A DNA stretch of 64,000 nt, taken from contig NW_024881316.1 in NCBI RefSeq assembly GCF_018691265.1, forward strand, positions 7,314,819 through 7,378,818. The letters run 5' to 3'. Shown in pieces: positions 41,760 to 52,900 of the stretch (position 1 is the first letter of the stretch; the number at the start of each line of letters is the position of its first letter). The notes under the pieces were generated by a model. That model saw only the letters and a program-made list of their open reading frames with translations, was not told where the DNA came from and ran no database searches. The DNA is from Tyto alba (lineage: Eukaryota; Chordata; Aves; Strigiformes; Tytonidae). The position numbers and the translations under genes are program-made.

Positions 41760-43436
41760 AGCAAAAGATCAATATTTTATTGACTGGAAAACAGATAGCT
41801 ATGTACTTGTTGGTCAGTCATTATCCATATTGATTCTATGTCACTGCACTTCATCTCTGGCTTAGCTATGCACACATATCCTTTTCCTTTTTTTCTTTTT
41901 TTTTTTTTTCCCCCCACTTTTCTACATAAAATAATAGCTGTCTTCAGTATGTATAAATCCCACTCAAGTCAGCCAAATAGCTCTATGCACTTAAGGTCAG
42001 AGTCTAGGAAAATGTAGGACTTAAAGATGTGTGAGATGAGGACTAAACCGGTGCTGAGCGGTGCAGAATCTGCCATTCTTAATATCACTGCACCATCCAC
42101 AACAGCCAGGTAGAGACACTGTAACATGAATCAGTCCACTGTAACATACAATATGGAAGAAGGAAGAAAATAAATGCTTGTAACTCAGCTCTAGATGACC
42201 TTCAATAATAGACACTTAAGTGCTGAGGCTCAGCGAACAGATATAACCTTCTCAAAGCCAGCTGCCTAGAAACTAATACCTCATACTACAAGCGAGGACT
42301 GCCTAGCTTGCAATGACAACATTATCGATTCTTGGCATAATATTGGCAAATGCATGTGGCACATGGCAAAATGAATAGGGTATTGGTTCTGAAGAGTTTA
42401 TAGCTTGCTATAGACAAGCAGGTATTTGCACAAAAAGGGGTAGACTGTGAATCAAAGACCTAGCAGGGTGGAAAAGGTAAGGCCATTAACAGTACCTCTG
42501 ATTGTGGGCAAATGGGTTTTGAGGGGAGGAAAAGTACAAGGTTAAAGGGACAAGTATGAGTTAGCTCTTGTGTCTACTAATAAAAATATGTATTTTATGT
42601 GCGTATATGAAGGTCTAGTGAAGACACTGGAGACAGAGTCTTAAGGTATATTAGCTATAGGAAAGTGTACATCAGCACTATTCAATCTTGGTCAATCTTC
42701 ACCTCTTACAGTAGCTCAAAATGTGCTTTATGTTCTAAAGTAGTTATGCCTGAAAACTTAAGAACAGTTAACCAGTTTTGGAAAGGCCCTGCCACTCAGT
42801 TTTTTAAAGACTATATTTCTGAGGAGCAATCTCAGTAAGGAGAAGAAAATGACATTTTTTCCCTTTATCTGGCCCTGGAATGGGCCTTTCTGACTTGATG
42901 GTTCTCTCTGTAAAAGTGCCCCCTCCTCCCACTTTCTGCCTGCTTTATCAGCACCTTTTTTGCTTGAAGTATGGAGGAAGTTGATATTTATAAGTTGTTC
43001 TCATCAATGTTATGTTTCAATAGAAGAATACACATGCCCAGCTCTCCATACCAAGGTCTGCATCTGTGAAGCAGTGCTAATGCCTCATCATTAGTCATAT
43101 GCCATATAGACTTTTCATGATCCTCCTTGGTTCATGAGAGACGAAATGTAAATTTTTAGGCTTCTAACAGCAGAGTGCAGTGTGTTACAAGGAGAAACAT
43201 ACTGTGGTTAGATTTAAAATATATATGAATCTTTTCTGCATTATTTTCTTAACCAGTATGGGGCTGTTTAAAATTTTTATAAGCAGTTGAGAAATATGAT
43301 AGAATTAAACTACTGCTGGAAAGTTACTTGAATGACTAAATAACTGTTATACCTTTTATGTGATTTTCTTACTGCAGACTAATGAAGTACATCGTTACAG
43401 AGTGAGAATAATGCAGCTGTACAGCTCTCCACAGAA
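41760..43436 (-). other. FHL5: FHL5 3' UTR (predicted extent)
   Basis: Below the stop codon the sequence is noncoding. The first AATAAA I find on the minus strand is at 41776-41781, which would give a 3' UTR of about 1.66 kb. The interval is AT-rich with no recognisable repeat except a C/T-rich run near 41878-41915, just upstream of the signal on the minus strand. The extent is inferred only from this hexamer; variant signals could end the transcript earlier. Confidence 0.5.
41776..41781 (-). terminator. candidate poly(A) signal AATAAA for FHL5
   Basis: The plus strand reads TTTATT, so the minus strand has AATAAA within TCAATAAAATATTG. It is the first canonical hexamer downstream of the FHL5 stop in transcript direction, about 1.66 kb away. 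Use as the real 3' end is inferred. Confidence 0.5.
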
Positions 43437-43588
43437 CTAGGAAGCAGAGCCACATTCATGACAAAGGACATCATCCTGCCGAGTGAGGAATCCCTGGCCC
43501 ACCAGTGAGACAGAGCATTTTGCACAGTTAAAGCATTCCCCATGCCACTGGCGCTCTTCAAATGAGATAAATTTTGCACCTCCAAGAG
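43437..43588 (-). CDS. FHL5: FHL5 last coding exon (LIM4 body, stop codon)
   Basis: The acceptor reads TTTCTTTCAG. The 152-nt coding part completes Ala237, runs to Ser286 and ends with TAG at 43437-43439. It holds [12 protein letters not shown] and CHEC, so LIM4 is complete. The stretch ISFEERQWH is closer to what I recall of FHL2 than of human FHL5, probably an ancestral state retained here and changed in mammals. The C-terminus (GSAS) is two residues longer after the last Cys than FHL2 and several shorter than human FHL5. The exon continues into the 3' UTR. Confidence 0.93.
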
Positions 43589-46500
43589 CTGAAAGAAATT
43601 ATGAGAAAGAAGATGTGAATCTAATATTTCTGGACATGGTTCAGAAATGCAGCAAATTGTTTTCAGATGTACGATCAGGTTGTCATTCGCATAGCAAACA
43701 AACAAATGAACAAAAATCCATATTCTGAAATATCCATTGTTGGTTGAGTTGAGTAAAGACTTAAAAATTAAATAAGGTGAGAAATATTTTAAGCAAAGTC
43801 ACAAGTTGCTTGTTTTCATATCCCATTTTGAACTCTGAACAAAATGAGTTTATCAGAATATCCATTCAGGTTTGCTGATCTTCCCAACAAACACTCATGA
43901 AAATTATTTTCAGTGTGTTGGTAAACACAGAGATACAACACTGAGTGAAATTTAATTATTTCCACTTATGTTTCTTCAAGATGGAGTCTTTTGGAAACTA
44001 CCATATTCTGATGTCCATAGAATGACTATCTAAAATAAAATATTGGAGGTTTTGGTGGTTTGAAGTTTTTTGATTTTTTTTTTTTTTTTGGTTGGTTCGT
44101 TGGTTGGTTTGGTTTGTTTTTTAAATCATACCCCTTTGATTGTGTATTCATAATTTTCCTTGTCCACTTAGATATGCAGTGTGCACCTGTAACAATCAGG
44201 CCATACTTTTCAACAACTGAGTCCACACAGAAGTACAATGTAGAACACCAGCAAATGGTCTCAGAAACCTGCAGCTACCATAGACTAGTGACATATATGT
44301 CTAATTATAGATCATCAAAGTATACAAGGATGCATTAGTAGAGCTTTGTTGCATTTGGCAAGCTTTCTAATTTGACAGGTGTGCCTTACCAGCAGGCAGT
44401 TAATTCATGTCCAGTTTGATTACATTTGCATTTAAAAACAAAGCTGAAGAAATTACAGACATGAAGGAGTTGTGTGTAATGTCATGGGAAGAGCCAAAAA
44501 GTGCCTTTTCTTATATTCTTAGAGGATTCATTTTAGTGCAGAAAGCACTAAATCAGACAATGGAGGAACTCCTTTCATCATATAAAAAAACTCCTCAGCA
44601 GTTAGGGAACATGTGTGATCAGTATGTTCTAGCAAGATATGTTACATATGATGGAGAGAGTGTCTTTCTAGTAGTTAACTCCTTAAGTCTTTCATTATGG
44701 TGAGACTACTTTTAATGCTGTTTTCTAAAGTAAAGTTCTGCTTTGAGAGGAGACTGATGATTCATCAGTGTCTAGTCCCCTCTAGAAGATGAGACTCACC
44801 TGTAATAGGTTTCTTGCAAGCAGCACACTTCTTAGCATACAATTTGCTGAAACAGTCTACACAGTATGGATGCTCATCTTTCGAAATAAATCTTTGTCCA
44901 GACAGCTGGGTTTTACACCCAGCACACACAAAGCATTCTCTATGCCAAGGCTGGTCATGGTAGGTCACTCCCCCAGAAGTTATTACCTAAAGTATTGACA
45001 AAGAAGGACAGAGCAATGAAACAAAGGTGTAAATTGTGAAGGATTATCAAATCCTTCAGAAGTACTTACACTTGTTTTCTCTCTTCCCATACACACAAGA
45101 GAAGAGAGTGTGGTCACATCAACACTTTTTCATCTGGAATATCAATTTGACTAACTGCAACTGAGTTGATCATGCCCCTGGTTTGTATTTTTGATTTTCT
45201 ACCACAGGATAACCTCATGGTTTGTAAAAAACAGGTTAGCTTTTTATGAAATTTTTCAATTATACGTGTGGATAAAGGCTGAACATCAGGCATGATCTCA
45301 GAAGAGCAATTCTCAGCGATGGACAGTGGATGAGAGAACCAATGCCGAGATTATGGCTAATCTCCAACTGGAACTGACATTTTGCTGTCTCACAATTTAA
45401 ACAGTATTTTAAGTAGGAAGAAAGACAGTAAAGAAACAGAAGTGAGACAGAAATTAGATCTACTCTGTCAGAAGAAGAAAAAATGGTGTTTATCAGTGTT
45501 GTCAAACTTCTCATTCCCTGCAACTCACTCACAACTCTCCACTTTTTAATTAAAAAATTAAATAGTTCCTGATTCCCTTAGCATTCCAGTACTGGGTTAC
45601 TTCTAACTCTCGTTTGCTATTCCATTAAAATCTCAAAATCCCTGGCACAAAATTCAAGACTCCAGTTTGGCAATTTAATCTCTTTGGACTCAATTCTTAT
45701 TTATGGGAACTGGTACAACTTTAAGTAGTAAAATAAATTTATTTAAATTATAATCAGGCTTAGATTAATATCAACTAGAAGGAAGAGCAGACACTGTTGT
45801 AGTTGGCTTTCACTGTACGATGTCAAAAGGAAGACTCTGCTCTTACTCTTAGTTCACCAGACATTTTACATGATCCAACCTCTTCCCTCATGAGCAATAC
45901 TGCCTCATTATGGAAATTTTTCCATTGCATGTTTAATTACCTTTTTGCAGGAGTAGCAATGGTGAGCAAATTGCTTCTCAAAGCAGGGCACGCAGTAGTT
46001 CTCATTGTCCTTGGTGATCAATGGTTTTGTTCCCAATGGTTGCCGGCAATACTGGCAAACAAAGCAGGATTCGTGCCAGGAACTTCCCTTAAATTCCATT
46101 TTACGGGAACCTGCAAAAACCCAAAGCGAAAAATCCCCCCAGATACAACCTTGTAACATATGATTTAAGTCTTGTTGAATACTCTTGGTTTTAATCTTCT
46201 ATCTCAGTATTGGATTACCCAAGAAAGCACTTATCCTCAATTTAACAGAGTTTCTAAGTATGTACTTGAAATTTCAAGAACACATCTAGCATCGTGTGAT
46301 CACCTGGCAAAAGACGTGATAAATTGACTAAGCTGTGATATTTAGAGTCTGTCCTTGTATGAATCTTTTAGTTACTTCTTTGTGATAGGCTTCAGTTGCT
46401 CAGAGTTTCAGGCCAGTCAACTCAGTGATAATGTTCAGGTACACACCACTTTTATAAATTAAATATGAGGCCATTGCCATGGCAGATAGTCTTCAGCTGG

Positions 46501-49500
46501 TATATGGAGTTATACAAGACCTGTAAAAAGGTTCAAGCATTAAGGGTAGTTCACCGTTCCAAAAGTTAGGGACCCACTTTCCTAAGCAAGCTGCTTCATT
46601 TTGCCACATGCGGTGCTGTGTCTTCTCATAGATGCTTCCAAAGAGGCAGGTTTTAGTCAATGTCTCTGCCACATGACCTTTACTGCTGTGGTAGCAATGA
46701 AAGGCCTAGAGGATGTACTGAACAGACATGATCGAAAGCTGAGAAGTTAAATAAAAAGTGCAGAATTTTCATGGTTGCTAATGGCAGGAAGTAAACCTAT
46801 TGTAAACACAAATGTACTCTTTTTAGTAAAAATGCTGATAGTGATTTGAACACAGAATGTCATGTTTTGACAATTTAATCAAAAAATATTTCTGAGTCAA
46901 AGAAATGGTATAAAGAACATGACTTCAAGGTCTGGTCAATGTGACAGACAAAAATGCAGATGTCTTGTCTAATCCAGCACTCCTGCTATCTATAGCTTTG
47001 TTTGTCTACCTATGCTGACAGTGGCATATGCTTCCTGAGTACTGCAACACAATCAAGGACTCAACATGAACACATTTTACCCTGTCTTGAACTCTAATAT
47101 TCTTTATAAGGATTCATAAGCCTTTTCAGAGCTAGACCAGAAGTATTTGCCTGCCCTCTCTTCACTGCTGGGAGCGTACTACGCACAAAGAAGTAGTCAC
47201 CTGAAAGATGTCTTGAAAGCCAAGGACCTTGTAGCTTCGTTATTCAAGGCTGTGGTTATAAATAAAAATACAGTTCTATTTTTCACCGAAGGATCCCTGT
47301 TAACTTACCAGGCATAATGGTCTTCTGGCAGTGGAAACACTTAGATGAATACTCGTCAGAGTAGCATTCAGTACACAGCAAGACCTCATCCTTGGCAGCA
47401 AATGGTTTCTCCACCAGCGAACGACTGCATTTGGCACACTTGAAGCACCTCTCATGCCAGTGGCGACCTTTGTAGGCCAGATCCTTGGAGAAAGTAAGTC
47501 CATATTAATGAAGACATTTCTTGACAGTGATTTTAACCCTTAGCTCCTCCCAGAAATAAAGTGAAAAATGGAGAGCATTGCAATGGTGACTCGAAGAGAC
47601 GACATGTGCAGCTGGCAGGAGTTGTGCTCAGAGGTGGTATAAAAGGTGATATTAAAAGGTGGTATAATGTCACTCTGTCAGTATATTTTGTAGATTTCTT
47701 GCAGAGGCCATTAGGAGCTGCTTTGACACAGGCAATTGTCCTTCCTGATGTAAAATCAGAGATATGTTTTTATTGGAAGAATTATTTTATATTTTACAGT
47801 TGGCCTTTAAGGGGAAACAATGATCAACATCTTTAATGTGTGCAGGCCACTTCACAAGAAATAGGTTCTCTGTGGACGTTAACATAAACCTCATGTATTT
47901 TTTAATGTTACTGCTTTTTATTCCAGCTGATGCTACATAACACTGAAGACAGATCATATTATTGCAGAAAACAAGCAATTAAAATATCATTGAGAACAAA
48001 ACGATTCTTAGGAAGATTGTTTAAAAATAATTACTTATGTTTACACCTAATATAACTCCTCCTAAAAACTTGGCAGAAAAATGTTTGCTTAAGACTCAGC
48101 AGGGTTAAGGGATGAAACAGCTAACAGTATATTTGTGAGACCTCAACTAAAATTTAAAAAAAAAAAAAGAGCAAACAGCAGATTTTATTTTTCCAAGTTT
48201 TTTTTTAAAAAAAACAAGGGAAAAATGCACCTCCAAAAAAAGTCTCCACCTTAAAAAATAAACCAGACCCTTCCAGGTCTCCTTTATAAGGAAGAAGCAC
48301 AAAAGGGCACAAATCCAATCTCATTTTTCTCCTTTGTCAGATCCTCACCCTTTAAAATGCTAAAAATGAAATTAATACCATGCTTCATTTCAGGAGGTGC
48401 TGAGCGCTTACCACTTTCATTTGCTTTAGTTAGCATTGTGAACCTTGTAGAAAGTAGGCTTTCATCCCAGAGCAGCCGGAGGCAAAGACTGGGTAAGAAG
48501 GAGAGGAAGAGAGCCAGGCTCTAGCACCTTGGCAGAAGTGGGACAACCATCTGTAGATCCCTGGGGTCACTTTTCTAGCTGACTCTGGCTGGTTGCACTC
48601 CTTTCTTGTTACTCCTGCTTTTTTCTCCCAGTTTTTCCTTCCACTCAGTCCAAAGACATGACTTTTTGTTAATGATCTTTGACATCAGTAGTCTTGCCAC
48701 TTAATTTTCAATTTTAAAAGCGAAATTAGTGAGCTCAGAGCACATGTTCTCCAGGTGACCCTGGCTGGTGCTACATGTACAAGTTTGCTGTTGAAAAGCA
48801 CTCATGAGAGTTTGAGAAATGTCTTCATCCAAATCAGCATTTTCTTTGGACGATTCCTTGACAGTACTGAGCTGTACTCAATGTGCTTTGAAAACCATGA
48901 TATGCTTTGGCCAGGGAGGCCTCCCAAGAGGTTTATTTTAATAACTTGCTGACCTTTTATTTCAGAAGAATGTAGGCAAAGCAAGCGTGAGGAAAAGGTG
49001 AGCATTACATACTGAACTTGGTAAAACAAAGGCATTTTGATAGGTTTCATCTGAACTTAAAATTCAAAGTCAAGTATACAGGCTTTAAATTGAAGTACAG
49101 GGTACTGGAAACCATGTCAAAGAGCACAGAGGAACTCGTATTATGAATTAATATTCTGAAAAAGGGGAGAGGTGAAAGGAAATCCAAGCTCATACACACT
49201 GCCACTAACATGCCATCTGTGAGATGAACAAGGTAAGCATGGAATTCAGTTAAAATTAAAATATACTTAATTTCCAAAAGGCAGAGGGAATAATATACAA
49301 ATTATAAACACGATTTCTTTTCAACTTGGCAGATACCTACAGTAAAAGTAATTTACCCAATACTCAAAATATTTTTTTAATGAACATCTTAGAAATTCCA
49401 GTTTCATTCAACCTGATCCACTGAATTACACTGGCACCCTACTGTCCCTCAAGCACTGTGCAGCCTCTGCAGCCAGCGAGTGACTAGAGATGGAGTCTAG

Positions 49501-49940
49501 CTGGGATCCATACGTACACTACAGCATCGTTCTGTTTTTGAGGTATATGTGTGTGCAGATTTCCTATTCTTTGGCCCAGGAGCTTTCCTATTCTGGGATA
49601 ATAGCACTGCTTGTCTCATATGTGTGTGGATATACGATGGCTATGTGTAGGTCTCTTCAACAGTACATGGATATACAGAGGGTTGGATACAGAATCTGCC
49701 ATTAAAGAAATGGGATTTGTGTATAATTTAGCAAACAACAAGAAGTGGAAGATAAATCTTTACCTTGGAATCACACTCAATCGGTTGCTTGCACTCTTCA
49801 CAGGGGTTGGCAAATAGGCTGTCATAACATGCAACACAATAAGCGTTTTCTTCTCTTAAAGCATACTTCCTTCCACGAAGAGACTGCAGGCAGTAATGGC
49901 AGTCTGTGTGATTGCTGGTCATTCTGGTGGGGTTCTCCAT
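43437..49940 (-). CDS. FHL5: FHL5 (four-and-a-half LIM domains protein 5 / ACT), complete five-exon coding region
   Basis: The coding sequence joins 49940-49764, 47483-47309, 46110-45941, 44986-44800 and 43588-43437 on the minus strand, giving 861 nt and 286 residues. The layout is an N-terminal half LIM (C14, C17, C35, C38), LIM1 (C47/C50 to C96/C99), LIM2 (C108/C111 to C157/C160), LIM3 (C169/C172 to C216/C219) and LIM4 (C228/C231 to C279/C282). All zinc-ligand Cys and His positions are present. FHL proteins are non-enzymatic scaffolds; mammalian FHL5 is a transcriptional coactivator of CREM/CREB, best known in testis and also reported in smooth muscle. I chose FHL5 over FHL2 from recalled family sequence: SSKCFHC and GSRKMEFKG at the LIM1/LIM2 junction, GTKPLI and YCVPCFEK in LIM2, and KKVITSGG entering LIM3. 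Human FHL5 has 284 residues, so length fits. Splice phases agree and no internal stop occurs, so it looks intact. Confidence 0.95.
44800..44986 (-). CDS. FHL5: FHL5 fourth coding exon (LIM3 body and start of LIM4)
   Basis: The acceptor is ACTTTAG, with a short pyrimidine tract, and the donor is the consensus GTGAGT. The 187-nt exon enters in phase 0 with V-I-T-S-G-G and codes for residues 175-236 plus one base of the next codon. It carries [13 protein letters not shown] and CVDC of LIM3, and the opening CAAC of LIM4. The upstream intron is 954 bp and the downstream intron 1211 bp. Confidence 0.94.
45941..46110 (-). CDS. FHL5: FHL5 third coding exon (LIM2 body and start of LIM3)
   Basis: The acceptor is TTTTTGCAG and the donor GTAATT. 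The 170-nt exon completes the split Gly118 and codes for residues 119-174, ending in phase 0 after CKK. It holds the LIM2 core [11 protein letters not shown], the closing CVPC pair and the first cysteines of LIM3 (CYSC). The motifs KMEFKG and GTKPLI resemble mammalian FHL5. The intron separating it from the preceding exon is 1198 bp. Confidence 0.94.
47309..47483 (-). CDS. FHL5: FHL5 second coding exon (LIM1 body and start of LIM2)
   Basis: The acceptor reads TTTCTCCAAG and the donor GTAAGT. The exon is 175 nt, enters in phase 0 and leaves one base of a split Gly codon. It encodes residues 60-117, including [12 protein letters not shown] of LIM1, the closing CTEC pair, and the opening CFHC of LIM2. 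SSKCFHC followed by TIMPG is the part that best separates FHL5 from FHL2, which I recall as SSKCQEC at this place. The intron to the first coding exon is 2280 bp. Confidence 0.94.
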
Positions 49941-49945
49941 GTGAT
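49764..49945 (-). CDS. FHL5: FHL5 first coding exon (half LIM domain and start of LIM1)
   Basis: A TTTCCAG acceptor precedes the exon at 49946, so five noncoding bases come before the ATG at 49938-49940 and the rest of the 5' UTR is in an upstream exon. The exon codes for residues 1-59 and ends in phase 0 at an AAG/GTAAAG donor. It carries the half-LIM cysteines (CHYC, then YCVAC) and the first LIM1 pair (CEEC). A second in-frame ATG at 49920-49922 would give a 280-residue protein and has A at -3, whereas the first has C at -3 and G at +4. Mammalian FHL5 starts close to the second site, so the true start is open. Confidence 0.94.
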
Positions 49946-52900
49946 CTGGAAAGATGGAAAAATCATGCAATTCAGTGGATGACTGTTTGCTTGCCTAAAT
50001 AATACATAATGTTGCTTTCTCTGTGAAAGTTAGGACAGGCTTTGGTCAGTTCTTGGTCATTTGCAGTGCCCTGGATTTCTAACGTTGGGCTGTTCCATAA
50101 TAAAATGGTAGTCTTTAACAATATATACTGTATATTGTGTGACCTATGTAATGGGGAGTGAGAAGGTTGCTTCAGCTTAATTTAATCATGCTTACACTGG
50201 TAAATCAGATACCTGAAAATTAACGTCTTCACATTCTCTACATACTTTACGAGAGTTACGTACTGAATTGTGGGACATGGTTTATCCAGAAATTAGGGAA
50301 TGGAGATAGAAGCAATAGTTCAAAATTAAAACAAATGCAGAGTTAAAAGGCCAAAGAGAAATGGCAAGCACTTTGTAGCGCATTTCTGGTTTTCTCTTCC
50401 CATTCCTGTCTTTCTGCTCATTCCTTCCATTTCGAAATACCCACATCTCTACTTGACCAAAGAGAAGTCAAGGGACTCCAAACTGTATGGCTGTTATTTG
50501 CATAATCCCAGCTGTGCTGCTAATATTTGGTGTAAAGTGACACAAATATTCCTGGATAGCAAAAGAGCAAAATATAAAGAGAAATAAACTAAATCATAAC
50601 TCAGTAACTCCAAAAAAGTTTCCCTTGCTGTCATTGGAAATTATTATCTTTGTTTACATATTTCTTTATTGCCAGGTTCCATGTTGGCAGTGCCAAAATA
50701 CTCTAAAACAGTATTATCTTTCTGTGCCAGACAAGTGCAGGAAATACCACAAATCTATTGAGAGTCAATTGTACAAGTTTCCCATCCTTCAGTTTGCCAG
50801 GCTAAAGAGGCTCGGATAAGCATACAAACCTCAGCTGCTTATAGACCTGCAAGGATTGTGGAGATGAAGACTTATTTCAGTCTTGTTGCTGGTTGGATCA
50901 TCAGCGCTTTGCTAAAATTGGGTCTTGATTCCTGGGAATGAAGTAAGAAGAATCCAGAAAGTTCCCAGTGAAGCAAACCCAGAAACATCTGCTGGACTCA
51001 TTGGATTGCACTCTTCATTAAACTCATTAAGTGTAGCTGCAGCCAGCAGCAGCAATCATAAATTTTAGAGGACTTGAGAAAAAACAGGGAAGATCTAAAA
51101 TATTTGCATATCAGTGACTTTGGGCAGCTGAAATCTTTACACTTTGAATAACAGTGCAAATTAGTTTATCTTAACCAGATGCAAAGCCTGAGAGTAAGGA
51201 AGAGAAGCATATGAAGAACATGGTTCTAGGGAGTACTTAACCATCACAGAGTTTACATCTAGTCCATTTAGAGTTACTCCTTCATACTTGTTTTTATACA
51301 CTCCTTGTCTGTCTTATACCCATGGTTCAGTTTTATAAAGGCATTTAATCTTTTTCTGGGTTTCTGATTTGTGAGATGTAATCCAGAATGATTGTTTGAA
51401 CTATGAGAAAGAACGATTACCTCAGGTCTCTATTGGCACCAATGCATAATGATCAGGCATTTGTTAATCTATTCCTGGAGGGATAGTAGTAAGACAGTGA
51501 AAATGGGGCAGGGAGAGAAGATATAATGCTTATTTCAGACCAAAAGACTTGATTGTTTGGCACAAGCTATGGAAAATGTGTTGTTCCTGTAAATTGAAAA
51601 TCTTTTGAGTTGAATTGATTTACTGTTTCTGACTGCCCTAAATCTTTGTGCTAGCCAAGACAGGGTGTAGTAAGAAAATAAAATAATCTGTAACTCAGAT
51701 CAGTGGGAAACATGCTTGCTTAAAAATATGTGATGTGTTTTATGTGATACCCTTGGAATAATAGTATAACAGGGCTTGAATCTGGACTTCCATTCCCTTA
51801 AGATCAAACACAGATTGGAATGTGAAATGAGTGAACCCATGTAGATGAGAAAATAACATCCATGACCTTGTACATTTACACACCATGAGTAAAAAACCAG
51901 CAGTGCATTTAGTGCACAATCACTACATATCAGCAAAATCAAAGTTAAGTTTTGCTCATTTTCTTCTATATTGGGGAAGCAGTATAAATTGGTGGCTGGG
52001 GAGACTATCAAGGAATATTTGTGGTTAACTGGGCTCCATATTCAAGGTCATAGGACAGGTTTGCAACTGGGTTTCAGAGGAATTTTCATTCCTTTTTTGT
52101 GGGAATTAGAGTAATGAACTGCCTCTGAGGATAATCCTGAGTGAACCACCTTTCTGATCTCCCTGCTGAATCAGTATCCCAGCTTCCTCGCACAGTTTTA
52201 TCTCAGCCTAAAAGTGGCAACAGCAAAATCCTAACAGGGCGTGCATGAAGAACATATCTTACTTTTAGTGGGTTTTGTTGCACAAAGCTGAGCAACAAAT
52301 AGCTTCAGATATCTGCAGATACATCTCTATTTTTTCATTCTAATAAATGGTGATAGGTTTTTAAATTATCAGAAACTCTGCATATACAACAATTTTCTTT
52401 AAAAAGTGGTTTTCTTGATTATTACTTTTGTTTTTCCTGTGGAAGCCAATCTGTTCCAGGAAGCCCGGCTTATGTGCACAAACAAGATCCGCTATTGTAA
52501 TATCTCAGAATTTCTGAATTTATAACATAATTATCCTCCTAAAAACCTATACAGATATGGGAGAAAAGTGCTATTACTCCTATTTTACAGATGACAGTGG
52601 TTGGTTGAGACCATTAAGAGAGTACCCCCAAGACCAGAGTCTGGGGGTGTGCTTGAGCTGCTCCTCTAGTAAAATGTTCAAGTCACCCAAGACTTTGCTT
52701 CAGAGACAGTCTTCAGAGTTTGATCATGATGATATAAGACCATATTTGGGAATGAAACAGTGATGGTATGAAAAGGAACGATGGTTTTTGTAAATCTGTT
52801 GGTAAAGTTCTGGGTAACCTTTGTGAACTATTTTTATCGCTAGACAGTGCAACAAAATAAGTGAATCCTGTCTCCCCCAGCACCACTTACCCTTGCTCCA

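Larger units (their letters stand above)
43589..49763 (-). other. FHL5: introns of FHL5 coding region (four)
   Basis: The four introns are 47484-49763, 46111-47308, 44987-45940 and 43589-44799. All are GT-AG. They contain ordinary AT-rich sequence with A and T runs (for example 48154-48168 and 48199-48214). In 47634-47665 a short AGGTGGTATA motif is repeated. I see no transposon, RNA gene or second coding exon in them. Confidence 0.8.

Noticed and set aside
43379..43705. 108-codon minus-strand frame over the FHL5 last exon
   Set aside because: It is a different frame of the real LIM4 exon and reads through the splice acceptor.
50208..50281. Minus-strand ATG segment with a CREC motif and a CAG/GTATCT donor just upstream of FHL5
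   Set aside because: Joined to the first FHL5 coding exon it would be in the wrong phase and hit a stop at once, and it has no proper AG acceptor of its own.
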